Positions 36,409 through 45,830 of a DNA stretch of 64,000 nucleotides are shown piece by piece. The stretch is from NCBI GenBank assembly GCA_023435725.1, contig JAEYRD010000057.1, positions 1 through 64,000 of the forward strand. The letters run 5' to 3'. The stretch comes from Pseudomonadota bacterium (lineage in GTDB: Bacteria > Pseudomonadota > Alphaproteobacteria > Rhizobiales > Xanthobacteraceae). Position 1 is the first letter of the stretch, and the number at the start of each line of letters is the position of its first letter. Position numbers and translations under genes: made by a program. Under the pieces are notes generated by a model. That model searched no databases. It was not told the origin of the DNA and saw only the letters and a program-made list of their open reading frames with translations.

Positions 36409-36529
36409 TATCGATGTCGCATGCGATCGGCTCCGCTGTAACGAGGTGCTGATCCTTGGTCCGCTCGCCGGCCCGACGCCATCAGCGCGTAATGAGTCGA
36501 ACCAAAATACTCGCCGAGTGAGGTATTGG

Positions 36530-37102
36530 ATGGTTGATAAAATAGCCTTTCGGCCAGTTACCTCGGAGAATTGGCACGATTTTGAAAAGCTCTTCGAAAG
36601 CCGGGGCGGCCCCAAATCGTGCTGGTGCACGGTATGGCGAACGGTGGAGGCGCTCCCGACGGCGAGGCAGCCGGCCACCGTCAAAAAGCTCGAGATGAAG
36701 AGACGCATATCGTCCGGAGAACCCGTCGGGTTGCTCGGTTACTTTGACTCAGAGCCTGTCGCATGGTGCTCGATTGCGCCCCGGGATACATACCGCGCGT
36801 CAATGAGCGATGTGATGCCGGGTGACGAGAAGCAAAGGATCTGGTCGATCGTATGTTTCTTCGTGCCGAGGCCCTTCCGTGGACAAGGGGTATTTCAGAA
36901 GTTGATCTCGGCTGCCGAAGAGCACGCAGCAAGAAACGGAGCGACCCTGCTCGAAGGGTATCCGGTTGATCCGGATTCGCCGAGCTACCGCTTTGGAGGC
37001 TACGTGTCCGCTTTCGAGCAGGCAGGATATGCGCTGGTTGGCCGAAAGGGAGCGCGCCGGCACGTTGTGCGCAAGATGCTCAGTCAGAACAGGGCTGAAT
37101 AG
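36530..37102 (+). CDS. GNAT-family N-acetyltransferase
   Basis: From the ATG at 36530 the protein has 190 residues with the GNAT core: VCFFVPRPFRGQGVFQKLIS (acetyl-CoA loop RGQG) followed by AAEEHAARNGATLLEGYPV and FEQAGYALVGRKG. The N-terminal GGPKSCWCTVWR stretch with two Cys is seen in a subset of the family. Acetyl-acceptor is unknown. The start was chosen because upstream residues do not fit. Confidence 0.85.
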   Translation: MVDKIAFRPVTSENWHDFEKLFESRGGPKSCWCTVWRTVEALPTARQPATVKKLEMKRRISSGEPVGLLGYFDSEPVAWCSIAPRDTYRASMSDVMPGDEKQRIWSIVCFFVPRPFRGQGVFQKLISAAEEHAARNGATLLEGYPVDPDSPSYRFGGYVSAFEQAGYALVGRKGARRHVVRKMLSQNRAE

Positions 37103-38068
37103 GCCTGCGACTTTGGATGAGCGTGTTACGTCATCAAGCTGCGAAAGCAGGATCAGGACGAGCGCGAGGAGCGAGAATCTTCGCTCGATCCCTACATACG
37201 AGCCATGGACACGGCGTCGACGGCTAGGGCTGCAAAGGCGGCGTGATCTCGGAGAGCCGTGTCGTATCGGTCCAAGCCGGCTGCGGTTCCATTCCGGTGA
37301 AGCCGAGCCGGCTATCTGGCTCGAGGCACTCACCACCTAAGGACACGGACAAAGCTCGATCCTTTCGGAAAGCATTTCCGGTCCGGAGGTGACGCAGTAG
37401 CCCGGTGCGCTCCTCGCGATCGATATCCTGGAGCGCGATCTGTCTCGGCAGACGAACTTTCCAAGTCCGTCCGCCGTCGCTCCATGAAGTATTCGCGCGG
37501 TTCTGGTCGTGCCTTCGGCTCGGTCATGACCTCGTCTCCCCGATCGCATCGGAGTAGCGACGACCATCGGTCGATCAGGCCTGATCCGACGATGCGCGAC
37601 TGATCTCGGGTGCCGGAACTGGCAATCTAAGGTCAAGGTGTCCCTTTGCGCCCTACGTCGCTTCGACCATGAAGGTGATCGAGTCTCGCGGGGCTTCGGC
37701 GGCCAGAATGCCGTGCTCCCACATCTACCGAGTGTGGCCGCCTTCGGCCCATAGAGACGGATCGAGATCCGCTTACCTTATTGGGGCGCCAGATCCCCCG
37801 TATGGGAACCGAGGTAACCAATCGTCGAAATGTATCCAATCTTATCTTGCGGCTTGCAGTGCTGTTCGGCGTTGAGATAGATGCCTCCCAGACGATCTGC
37901 GCATAACTCGAATAACTATTTATAATAGCTCGTATAATCTTGATTTTGAATTGAAGGGGTTCATTGAGCGGAACCATCATCAAGGCAGGACTTGGATACG
38001 GACATTGACTTTTGGATACATTGTCCTCAAGTTCCTCTCATAAGAAGAATCAATCTTGGGAGGACCCG
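37103..38068. other. Long gap with decayed coding-like pieces and AT-rich promoter region
   Basis: About 970 bases lie between the GNAT gene and the sugar-type importer. Short frames at 37337-37636 and 37669-37875 show no family. AT-rich DNA at 37905-37945 contains two TATAAT boxes (37921-37926 and 37933-37938), which is striking against the high-GC background and may be a promoter. TTGGATAC occurs as a direct repeat at 37992-37999 and 38012-38019, 20 bases apart (two helical turns), just before the operon; this could be a regulator site, for instance for the GntR protein. Confidence 0.45.
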
Positions 38069-39055
38069 GTGAGCGGTAGCTTGGGCGCGCGCGGGCCGAA
38101 ATTGACGCAGACGACGGCCGTGCTGGTGATGTGCGCGGTATTGATCGTCGCTTTCTCGATCTTCCTGAAAGGCTTTCTGACCCTCGGCAATCTGTTTGCG
38201 CTGGCGCGCAACATTTCCATCCTCGGCATTCTTGCGCTCGGCATGGCAGTAGTCGTGATCGGGCGTGGACTTGATCTCTCGCAAGTCGCCTCATTTGCAG
38301 CCTCCACCGCGATCGCAATCATTCTGATGAATTCGGGTTACGCGACGCCGGTCGCTTTGCTGATCGGCTTCGTGATGGCGATCAGCATCGGCATCCTGAA
38401 CGGGTTTCTCATCTCGGTGATAGAGATGCCGCCGCTGCTCACGACGCTGGCCTCGAGCCTTGCGGTGCTTGGGATCGTACGGACCACTGCGGTGCAGCAT
38501 TATGTCGTCTATCTCTCCAAGGGACATGACGAATTCCTGCGACTCGGCGGAAACGTCTGGGGCGGCGTCCCGATCTCGATCCTGATCTTCGCAGCGACCG
38601 CGGTCGTCGTGCATCTCTTCCTGTCGCGTACCGTAATCGGACGCTTCGTCTACGCTCATGGCGACAATCCCGACGCCGCGCGTCAGACCGGCTTGCCGAC
38701 CCGTCCGCTGACCATGATCGAGTACGCGCTGTGCGCCGCGATCGGTTATGTCGGGGGTGTCGTGATGGTCGCGCAGACGGCGCTGATGCATCTCCAGGTC
38801 GCGGAATCGACGATCATTTTCGACGTCATCATGGTCGTGGTGCTCGGCGGCGTCAGCCTCGTCGGCGGCCGCGGCAACGTGATGAGCGTCATCGCCGGAA
38901 CGCTGCTGATCGGCGTGCTGCTGAACGGCATGACCATCATGGACATGGACGTGCAGACCCAGAACATCGTCAAGGGGATCGTGCTGCTGATCGCGATCCT
39001 GCTCGATTCACGGTTGCATCCGCGCGACGAGGAGACGTCGAAGCAGGGCGATTGA
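38069..39055 (+). CDS. Ribose-type ABC importer permease
   Basis: From a GTG at 38069, chosen because GGGAGG precedes it, the protein has 328 residues (a TTG at 38012 would add 19). About nine or ten membrane segments and the RbsC-family motif ILALGMAVVVIGRGLDLSQV are present, along with GVSLVGGRGNVMSVIAGTLL near the end. It forms the membrane part with the fused permease downstream. First gene of the second ABC operon. Confidence 0.88.
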   Translation: MSGSLGARGPKLTQTTAVLVMCAVLIVAFSIFLKGFLTLGNLFALARNISILGILALGMAVVVIGRGLDLSQVASFAASTAIAIILMNSGYATPVALLIGFVMAISIGILNGFLISVIEMPPLLTTLASSLAVLGIVRTTAVQHYVVYLSKGHDEFLRLGGNVWGGVPISILIFAATAVVVHLFLSRTVIGRFVYAHGDNPDAARQTGLPTRPLTMIEYALCAAIGYVGGVVMVAQTALMHLQVAESTIIFDVIMVVVLGGVSLVGGRGNVMSVIAGTLLIGVLLNGMTIMDMDVQTQNIVKGIVLLIAILLDSRLHPRDEETSKQGD

Positions 39056-39113
39056 AGCTCTGCATCGATCAAGAGGCCGCACCAGGCGGCCGACATAAAA
39101 GGGAGGGAGAGAC

Positions 39114-40136
39114 ATGACGAAAGCTCCGTATAGGAAGGCGCTCGCCGGCATCGGGCTGGTGGCGATGGTGGCAGCCGTGACCCTGGTCGCCGCGCCATCG
39201 CAGGCGGCTGGGCCGCGCGACCAGTTGCGCGAGAAATTCGATAAGGCTCTCAAAGGCAAGACGGTGGCGTGGTCGCCGGTCTGGATGGGAGTTCTGGAAT
39301 CCGAATGGACGCGCGTGATGAAGGATCGTTTCGACGATTACGGCATCAAGCTCATCACGCGCGACGCCAATATGAAGTCCGACATCCAGCTTCAGACCGT
39401 CAGCGACTACATCAACGAAAAGCCTGATGTGATCGTCGTTCAAAATCCGAACGTCACGCTGCTCGCCAAGGAACTCAAGCGTGCCATGGACGCGGGCATC
39501 TACGTCGTGCAGGTCAATATGGCGTCGAATACCTTGACCGACGCCTATGTCGGCGTTGACGCAAAGGATCTCGGCACCAAGATCGCTCGCGAGGTTATCA
39601 ACCAGTGTGGCGGTGGCAAGGGCTCGGGCGAGGTCGCGATCCTCGAAGGCGAGGCGACCGCGGCCTATTCGCTCGACATGAAGAACGGTGCGATGGAGGT
39701 GTTCAAGACCGATCCGTCGATCAAGGTCGTGTCGTCACAGCCGACAAGCTGGGACGCCAATAAGGCCGGTGATATCACGACGACCGTGTTGCAGCAGCAT
39801 CCCAAGTTGTGTGGGATCCTCAGCGTTTGGGGACCGCAAACGGCGGGCGCCGCGCAGGCGCTCAAGGCAGCCAACATGGGCGACAAGGTGAAGGTGTTCG
39901 TCGCCAGCGATGGCCAGCCGGCGGATTGCGATCTTCTGGAGCAAGGCGCATTCTCCGCGAACCTGTCGTATCGCGCCGACGTGCAGGGGCAGACCATCGC
40001 CGACGCGGTGATCGCGCTCCTGCAGGGTGGTGACAAGCCGGGCTCGAAGAACACCGCCTATTACACCACCCCCGCTTGGGTGAAGTCGAAGGACGATCGC
40101 ATGTACTGCTTCAGCATCCCGAAGGGCGCGAAGTAA
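39114..40136 (+). CDS. Ribose/sugar-type ABC substrate-binding protein
   Basis: A 340-residue periplasmic protein with signal peptide (ALAGIGLVAMVAAVTLVAAP, cleaved near QAAG). The type I binding fold is clear (WSPVWMGVLESEWTRVMKDR, IVVQNPNVTLLAKELKRAMD, YVGVDAKDLGTKIAREVI, ILEGEATAAYSLDMKNGAME). Ligand is unknown; in this class sugars, polyols and lactones are common. It lies between two permease genes, an unusual order. Confidence 0.87.
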   Translation: MTKAPYRKALAGIGLVAMVAAVTLVAAPSQAAGPRDQLREKFDKALKGKTVAWSPVWMGVLESEWTRVMKDRFDDYGIKLITRDANMKSDIQLQTVSDYINEKPDVIVVQNPNVTLLAKELKRAMDAGIYVVQVNMASNTLTDAYVGVDAKDLGTKIAREVINQCGGGKGSGEVAILEGEATAAYSLDMKNGAMEVFKTDPSIKVVSSQPTSWDANKAGDITTTVLQQHPKLCGILSVWGPQTAGAAQALKAANMGDKVKVFVASDGQPADCDLLEQGAFSANLSYRADVQGQTIADAVIALLQGGDKPGSKNTAYYTTPAWVKSKDDRMYCFSIPKGAK

Positions 40137-40142
40137 ATCGTT

Positions 40143-40178
40143 CCGGCGCCCGCGCCCACTGCGGCGCGGGCAGGCCGG
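40143..40178 (+). promoter_or_regulatory. Intercistronic stem-loop after the sugar-type binding protein gene
   Basis: GCCCGCGCC (40148-40156) pairs with GGCGCGGGC (40163-40171) around CACTGC, with an outer CCGG/CCGG pair extending the stem. No U-run follows. Same position relative to its genes as the structures at 25764 and 52088. Confidence 0.65.
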
Positions 40179-40251
40179 AGTTGCCGATCCTCATTCCCTG
40201 CGTCGTCCCGCCGTTCGGCCGCGTCCGCGCCGAGCCCGCCGGAGTCTGTTG

Positions 40252-42363
40252 ATGAAAAGCCTGCAACGAGCCTGGCACCGCCATTCCCCCCAGCTGTTCC
40301 TGGGCGAACTGCTTGAGAAGCGGTGGATGGAGCCGATCATTCCATTCACGCTGACGATTGCGGTTTTCTTAGCTTTCGCGGTTATGATCCCGCGCTACCT
40401 GACGGCGGGCAGCCTTCAGGAGCTCATGCGGAATTTCGCGGAGCAAGGCATGGTCGCGGTCGCGATGGCCTTTTCCGTGCTGTCGGGCGGCATCGACCTA
40501 TCGGTGGGTGCGGTGTTCGCGATGTCGAACTTCCTTGCGCTCTATCTGTATCTCATCGTCGGGTTGCCGCTGCCGGTGACGATCGTGCTGGTCATCCTGT
40601 TCGGCGCGGCGATGGGCGCGATCAACGGCGGCCTGATTGCATACGGCAAGACCCGGCCGTTCCTGACGACCCTGGTCGTCCTCATCATCGTTCGCGCCGC
40701 CTATAACAAGGTGACAGTCGCGTTCACGAACGAACTCGCAAGTATCGACAGCGGGTCCAACGCGTGGGACTTCATGGGATCCGGCAGAATTCTTGGCATT
40801 CCCTTCAATATGCTGGTGTTGGCTCTGCTCGCCGTTGGGACGCACTTCTTTCTTACCCGCATCAAGCCCGGCGTCCACATCATGGCGGTCGGGTCGAGCC
40901 GAAAGGCGGCCCGCCACGCCGGCGTCAATGTCAAGCGCGTATTGTTCTCGGCCTACGTGATGTCAGGATCGATCGCGGCACTGGCGGGAATCCTCTATGC
41001 CGCGCGGCAGAGCAGCTCGGGTACCGACACCGGCGTCGGCTGGGAGATTAATGCGCTGGCCGCGGTGGTCCTTGGCGGCATCAGCCTTTCCGGCGGCCGT
41101 GGCACCATCGCGCGCGCCGTCATGGGCGCGTCGATCATCTTCATGCTCACCAGCGGTATGGTGCGGCTGGGCATCTCCGGAAATCTGACGACCGCCATCA
41201 TCGGCATCATTCTGCTGCTCGCGGTCGGCTTCAACGTGAAGTGGGTCAAGAACAAGAGCAAAGTGCTGCAAAAGGTCTATGTCACCCCAAGCTGGGTTGA
41301 TTTCGAGCCGCCGCCGTCGGTCGAGCGTGGTAGCGGCACGCCGTTCGCGGAGAATGATCGCCTGAAGAACGCGGAAGCGATCGCGCTCAACATGATCGAG
41401 GGCCCGGAGGACATCATCCTCGACCGCAAGGACAACCTCTACACCGTCAACCGCAACGGCTCGATCATCCGCTTTCTCGCACCCGATTACACTGTGCGCG
41501 AGGAATTCGCCCGCATCGGCGGCCGGCCGCTCGGGCTGGCGTTCGATCGAGATCAGAACCTCCTCGTGTGCATAGCGGGCATGGGTGTGTATGGCGTGAA
41601 GCCCGATCGCTCGGTTTTCAAGGTCACGGACCGCACCACGCGCACACGTACGCGCCTCAAGGACGATTCGCGGCTCTATCTCGCGGACGATCTCGACGTC
41701 GCGCCCGACGGAAGAATCTATTTCAGCGAAGCATCGACCCGCTATGAACTGACCGACTGGGCGCTCGACGGCTTTGAGGGGCGTGGCAACGGTCGGCTGA
41801 TCTGCCACGATCCGAAGACCGGCGTGACCAAGACCGTCCTCAAGAACCTGACGTTTCCCAACGGCATCTGTATCTCGCATGACGGTCAGTCGGTGCTGTG
41901 GGCCAGCACCTGGCTATGCCAGATCAACCGCTACTGGATCGCCGGACCGAAGGCGGGCACCAGCGAGATCCTGATCGACAACCTCCCGGGCTATTGCGAC
42001 AACATCAACCGCGCCTCCGATGGCAAGTACTGGCTCGCCTTCGTCGGCTTGCGCACGCCGGTCTATGACCTCGCCATGCGCAACCCTGTTTTCCGCACGC
42101 GCATGGTCAAACAAATCCCGCCGGACGAGTGGCTGTGCCCCGGCATCAATTACGGCTGCGTGGTGAAGTTCGACGACAACGGCGTCGTGACAGAATCCCT
42201 TTGGGACCCAGGCGGGCTCTCGCATCCGACCATCACGTCGGTCCGCGAACACAAGGGTTATCTCTATATCGGCGGTCTCGAAAACAACCGCATCGGCCGT
42301 ATCCGTCTGCAGGACGCAGATCCGACCTGGGAAGCGCACAAGTCCTATTGGGGAGGGGCGTGA
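40252..42363 (+). CDS. ABC permease fused to strictosidine-synthase/SMP-30-like beta-propeller
   Basis: From the ATG at 40252 the protein has 703 residues. Residues 1 to about 345 form a ribose-type permease (motif VAVAMAFSVLSGGIDLSVGA; ends ILLLAVGFNVKWVKNKSKV). Residues about 370-700 form a six-bladed propeller: EGPEDIILDRKDNLYTVNRN, DDLDVAPDGRIYFSEASTRY, LTFPNGICISHDGQSVLWAS, and the strictosidine-like GPKAGTSEILIDNLPGYCDN. Since such permeases end on the cytosolic side, the propeller should face the cytosol at the channel exit. Related propellers hydrolyse lactones or esters. A fusion of this kind is not a standard permease form. The frame is intact across the join. Confidence 0.87.
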   Translation: MKSLQRAWHRHSPQLFLGELLEKRWMEPIIPFTLTIAVFLAFAVMIPRYLTAGSLQELMRNFAEQGMVAVAMAFSVLSGGIDLSVGAVFAMSNFLALYLYLIVGLPLPVTIVLVILFGAAMGAINGGLIAYGKTRPFLTTLVVLIIVRAAYNKVTVAFTNELASIDSGSNAWDFMGSGRILGIPFNMLVLALLAVGTHFFLTRIKPGVHIMAVGSSRKAARHAGVNVKRVLFSAYVMSGSIAALAGILYAARQSSSGTDTGVGWEINALAAVVLGGISLSGGRGTIARAVMGASIIFMLTSGMVRLGISGNLTTAIIGIILLLAVGFNVKWVKNKSKVLQKVYVTPSWVDFEPPPSVERGSGTPFAENDRLKNAEAIALNMIEGPEDIILDRKDNLYTVNRNGSIIRFLAPDYTVREEFARIGGRPLGLAFDRDQNLLVCIAGMGVYGVKPDRSVFKVTDRTTRTRTRLKDDSRLYLADDLDVAPDGRIYFSEASTRYELTDWALDGFEGRGNGRLICHDPKTGVTKTVLKNLTFPNGICISHDGQSVLWASTWLCQINRYWIAGPKAGTSEILIDNLPGYCDNINRASDGKYWLAFVGLRTPVYDLAMRNPVFRTRMVKQIPPDEWLCPGINYGCVVKFDDNGVVTESLWDPGGLSHPTITSVREHKGYLYIGGLENNRIGRIRLQDADPTWEAHKSYWGGA

Positions 42364-42366
42364 GCC

Positions 42367-43485
42367 ATGTCTTTGCTTGGCGACATTGTCGATCGCGTGT
42401 TGTTTCCGAACCGGGAGATTCACGGCATTCCGGTGCTCGACGGCGCGTTCTCTCCGAACCAGCGGCTCGATCAGGCTCGCCGGCTCGACGATGAGATCGA
42501 GCGGCCGGACGACATCACGCTCGGGCAGGACGGCGCGCTCTATGTCTCGACCGGGAACTGCATCCTGCGCTGTACCGGGGAGGATTTTGAAACGCGAGCG
42601 GTGTTCGCGACGCTCAGCGGTCCGGTCGGCGGGCTTGCTTGCGCGCCGGACGGCCGGCTGCTCGCTTGTGTCTCCGGCGTGGGTCTGCTGGCGCTTTCAC
42701 CTGTTGGCGAGATCGTTGGCAAGCTCGAAAGCGTCGGCGGCGAGAGGATTGCCTGCCCGTTGTCGGTGACTGTTGCGCCGGATGGCGCGATTTACTTGAC
42801 CGATGGCTCACGGAACAACCGGCCTGAACTCTGGCTGACCGATCTGATGCAGAACCGTGCCCCGTCGGGTCGTCTCATCGCCTGCAATTCGGCGCTTGGC
42901 AGTGCGAGCGTGCGGGCGGACAAGCTCGCATGGCCACTCGGCGTGGTCGTGTCTGGTGACGGCAGGGAGGTGTGGGTCGCCGAATCCTGGTCGCATCGAT
43001 TGACCGCTTTCTCACGCGCGGGAGATGACAGGCGCGTGATCGTCAAGAACTATAGTGGCTATCCGGCGCGCCTCGCCCGAGGCGCGGACGGGGAGGTCTG
43101 GATGGCCTTTCTCGCGCTTCGCACGCAGTTGACCGAGTTCGTCCTGCGCGAACGGGCGTTCTGCGAAGAGATGATGCGGACGGTGCCGTCCGAGCTGTGG
43201 ATCGGACCGGCGCTGGATGGTCGCCTCAATCCGCGAGAACCGACCCAGATCGGCCGCATCAAGAAGCTTGGCATCCAGAAGCCGTGGGCGCCGCCGCGCT
43301 CGTATGGTCTTGTTGCGAGGCTCGACGCCAGCGGAGCGGCGGCGGAGACGTTGCATAGCCGCGTCGATGGTCGGGTCCACGGAGTCATCGCCGTCCGCCC
43401 GATTGGCTCTCGTGTGCTGGCGGTATGCAAGGGGCGCGATTGTCTCGTCGAACTGCCGCTTGATCGCGGCGCGCAAGAAGGATGA
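42367..43485 (+). CDS. SMP-30/strictosidine-synthase-like beta-propeller, cytosolic
   Basis: A 372-residue protein with repeated propeller blades (RPDDITLGQDGALYVSTGNC, PVGGLACAPDGRLLACVSGV, CPLSVTVAPDGAIYLTDGSR, WPLGVVVSGDGREVWVAESW). It seems related to the propeller half of the preceding fusion protein and has no export signal. Lactone or ester hydrolysis is the family's usual activity. It starts three bases after the fusion gene stops and overlaps the ATPase start (ATGA). Confidence 0.83.
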   Translation: MSLLGDIVDRVLFPNREIHGIPVLDGAFSPNQRLDQARRLDDEIERPDDITLGQDGALYVSTGNCILRCTGEDFETRAVFATLSGPVGGLACAPDGRLLACVSGVGLLALSPVGEIVGKLESVGGERIACPLSVTVAPDGAIYLTDGSRNNRPELWLTDLMQNRAPSGRLIACNSALGSASVRADKLAWPLGVVVSGDGREVWVAESWSHRLTAFSRAGDDRRVIVKNYSGYPARLARGADGEVWMAFLALRTQLTEFVLRERAFCEEMMRTVPSELWIGPALDGRLNPREPTQIGRIKKLGIQKPWAPPRSYGLVARLDASGAAAETLHSRVDGRVHGVIAVRPIGSRVLAVCKGRDCLVELPLDRGAQEG

Positions 43486-45023
43486 ACGCCATGTCGGTCG
43501 AACTACAAGCGGGGACCTCGCTGCTTCAGATCGTCGATGGCAGCAAGGTTTACGGCGGTCTTCACGCGATCGATGGTGTCAATTTCGACCTGCGGCCCGG
43601 CGAAATCCACGCGCTGCTGGGCGAGAACGGCGCGGGAAAATCGACGCTCTGCAAGGCGATTGCCGGTGCGATCGTGCTGACCTCCGGCGACTACCTGATT
43701 CAGGGGCGCAAGGTTTCGTTCGCCTCGCCAAAGGAGGCGCTCGAAGGTGGCGTCGCGATGGTCTACCAGGAATCCAGTCTGGTGCCCTCGATGACGGTGG
43801 CGCAGAACCTGGAACTCGGCATGGAGAAGTGGGTCACGGTCTACAGCAAGATCAACATTGCGGCGACCCAGTCGCTGCAATCGATGAACTTCAACGTCGA
43901 CCCGCTCGTGCTGGTAGAGAACCTCGGAACGGCCAAGAGGCAGATGGTCGAGATCGTGCGTGCTGTGCGCCATAATGCCCAGGTCTTCATCTTCGATGAG
44001 CCGACCGCATCGCTTACCCCTGAAGAGACGCAGCATCTGTTCCATCTTCTCAACACCCTGAAGGAGAAGGGCGCGGGGATCATCTTCATCTCGCACGCAC
44101 TGGAAGAGGCGCTGAACATCGCCGATCGCATCACGGTGCTCCGGGACGGCAAGCTGGTCGCCACCGTACCCGCGAAGGATGTCAGCCGGGACTCGCTCGT
44201 GCGGATGATGGTTGGCCGTGAGGAAACGGCGGCGCAGTACGCAACCCACGGCGCAGATCCGGATGCGACGAAGCCCCATTCACCGCGCGGCGAAAAGGTG
44301 CTTTCGGTCGAGAACGTGACGATGGGGAGCATCGTCAAGAATATGTCGTTCTCGGTGTTCAACGGAGAAGTCGTTGGCATCTTCGGGCTCGTTGGGGCGG
44401 GACGTTCCGAGATCGCGCAGATCGTCAGTGGCGCGCGCAAGCGCAACTTCCTGCGTGGCGGGATGATCTATCTGCGGGACAAGCCGGTCCGTTACCGGGT
44501 GCCGCGGCAGGCGGTGCGCGACGGGATTGCCTATATCACCGAGGACCGCAAGGTCGACGGTTTCTTCGAAACGATGACGGTGGATCAGAACATCTATCTT
44601 GGTTATCTGTCATCGCCGCGCGTCAGGCGGTTTCTTTACTCCACGCGCGAGATGAAGCGGATCGCCGATCAGTGGATTTCAGCGCTCTCGATCTCGGCCT
44701 TGAAGCGAACGCTGAAGATTGTCGAATATTCCGGCGGCAATCAGCAGAAAGTTGTGGTGGGAAAATCTCTGGCCCAGGAGCCTACGGTGGTGATCTTCGA
44801 CGAACCGACGCGAGGTGTCGACGTCAGCGCCATTCCACAAATCCACGAGGCGATTCGGAAGCTGGCAGCCGAGAACAAGGCGGTGGTCGTTATTTCTTCC
44901 TATCTGCCGGAGATTCTGGCTATCTCAGATCGTATCCTGGTCGCTCGTGGCGGGCGTATCGTCGAGGAAATGGCACGGGCTGATGCGACCGAGGACAAGA
45001 TCATGTACGCGGCCATTCATTGA
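43482..45023 (+). CDS. Ribose-type ABC importer ATPase with two nucleotide-binding domains
   Basis: A 513-residue protein of RbsA/MglA type (an ATG at 43491 is an alternative). Domain 1 has Walker A LGENGAGKSTLCKAIAG, signature GTAKRQMVEIVRAV-type and Walker B VFIFDEPTASLTPEET with the switch FISHALEEAL. Domain 2 has the degenerate P-loop GLVGAGRSEIAQ, normal for this class, with signature YSGGNQQKVVVGKSL and VVIFDEPTRGVDVS. It energises the two permeases. It is followed by the GntR gene. Confidence 0.92.
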   Translation: MNAMSVELQAGTSLLQIVDGSKVYGGLHAIDGVNFDLRPGEIHALLGENGAGKSTLCKAIAGAIVLTSGDYLIQGRKVSFASPKEALEGGVAMVYQESSLVPSMTVAQNLELGMEKWVTVYSKINIAATQSLQSMNFNVDPLVLVENLGTAKRQMVEIVRAVRHNAQVFIFDEPTASLTPEETQHLFHLLNTLKEKGAGIIFISHALEEALNIADRITVLRDGKLVATVPAKDVSRDSLVRMMVGREETAAQYATHGADPDATKPHSPRGEKVLSVENVTMGSIVKNMSFSVFNGEVVGIFGLVGAGRSEIAQIVSGARKRNFLRGGMIYLRDKPVRYRVPRQAVRDGIAYITEDRKVDGFFETMTVDQNIYLGYLSSPRVRRFLYSTREMKRIADQWISALSISALKRTLKIVEYSGGNQQKVVVGKSLAQEPTVVIFDEPTRGVDVSAIPQIHEAIRKLAAENKAVVVISSYLPEILAISDRILVARGGRIVEEMARADATEDKIMYAAIH

Positions 45024-45038
45024 TAAAGAGGGCCTCTC

Positions 45039-45830
45039 ATGAGTTCCTATCAACGGACTCCCCATTGGAAGGAAGTGGCGCGAGACGCGAATGAAGACGA
45101 CCCAGATGCAGGTCGCCTGATGAGCGAACGGATCGCAAGCGAGATTCGCAGCGCGGTCTTGAGTGGCGAGATGCGGCCGGGCACGCGGATTCGACAAGAG
45201 CTTCTTGCTGCACATTTCGGAGCGAGCCGTATTCCCGTGCGCGAGGCACTGAAGCAACTCGAGAACGAAGGGCTCGTGGTGATGGCGCCGAACCGCGGCG
45301 CCTGGATTGCGGACGTCAACTCCGAAGAATCGATCGAGATCTACAAGATTCGTGAAGCAGTAGAGCCGCTCGCCATCGGAGAGAGCGTTCCAAATCTGAC
45401 CGACGAAGACATTGAGACGCTTGACCGCATTGTGCGCGAGCTTGAGGACGTAACTACGCTCGAGGAATATATTCAGCTTGATCGGGAGTTTCATCTGCGC
45501 ACCTATTCGCGCGCGCGGATGCCGCAACTTCTGGCGATGGTCGAACGCTTCTGGAACAGCACACAACACTTCCGGCGCCAATTCGTGAGTAAAACCTACG
45601 CCAAGGATGGGTTTCCGTTCTCTGATCCCCAGCATGTTCTGATCATGGATGCGATCCGGGCACGCGACGTCGAAGCCGCACAGGTGTTGGTGCGGCTCCA
45701 CATCCGTCGGACGCGCGTAGTCATTCAAGCGACTGAGAACGGGGCGGCTCAACCGCCCATTGCGAGGCGGGGCACGATTCCGCACGCTCGTCCCGGTTCG
45801 GTTTATCGAGGAAAAAGTACCAATGAGTAG
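45039..45830 (+). CDS. GntR-family regulator (FadR/FCD type)
   Basis: A 263-residue protein: N-terminal winged helix (ERIASEIRSAVLSGEMRPGT then LLAAHFGASRIPVREALKQL and ENEGLVVMAPNRGAWI) and a C-terminal helical FCD ligand domain (IYKIREAVEPLAIGE, REFHLRTYSRARM with metal-site His, ARDVEAAQVLVRLHIRRTR). A short tail follows. It probably senses the imported compound or a CoA product and controls this operon; the TTGGATAC repeats near 38.0 kb are a possible target. Overlaps the next gene by eight bases. Confidence 0.87.
   Translation: MSSYQRTPHWKEVARDANEDDPDAGRLMSERIASEIRSAVLSGEMRPGTRIRQELLAAHFGASRIPVREALKQLENEGLVVMAPNRGAWIADVNSEESIEIYKIREAVEPLAIGESVPNLTDEDIETLDRIVRELEDVTTLEEYIQLDREFHLRTYSRARMPQLLAMVERFWNSTQHFRRQFVSKTYAKDGFPFSDPQHVLIMDAIRARDVEAAQVLVRLHIRRTRVVIQATENGAAQPPIARRGTIPHARPGSVYRGKSTNE

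Noticed and set aside
37337..37636. Reverse frame of 99 codons in the long gap
   Set aside because: No ribosome site, no family, Arg/Ser-rich shadow-like composition.
44379..44415. Degenerate second P-loop in the ribose-type ATPase
   Set aside because: A changed second Walker A is normal in RbsA/MglA-type proteins.
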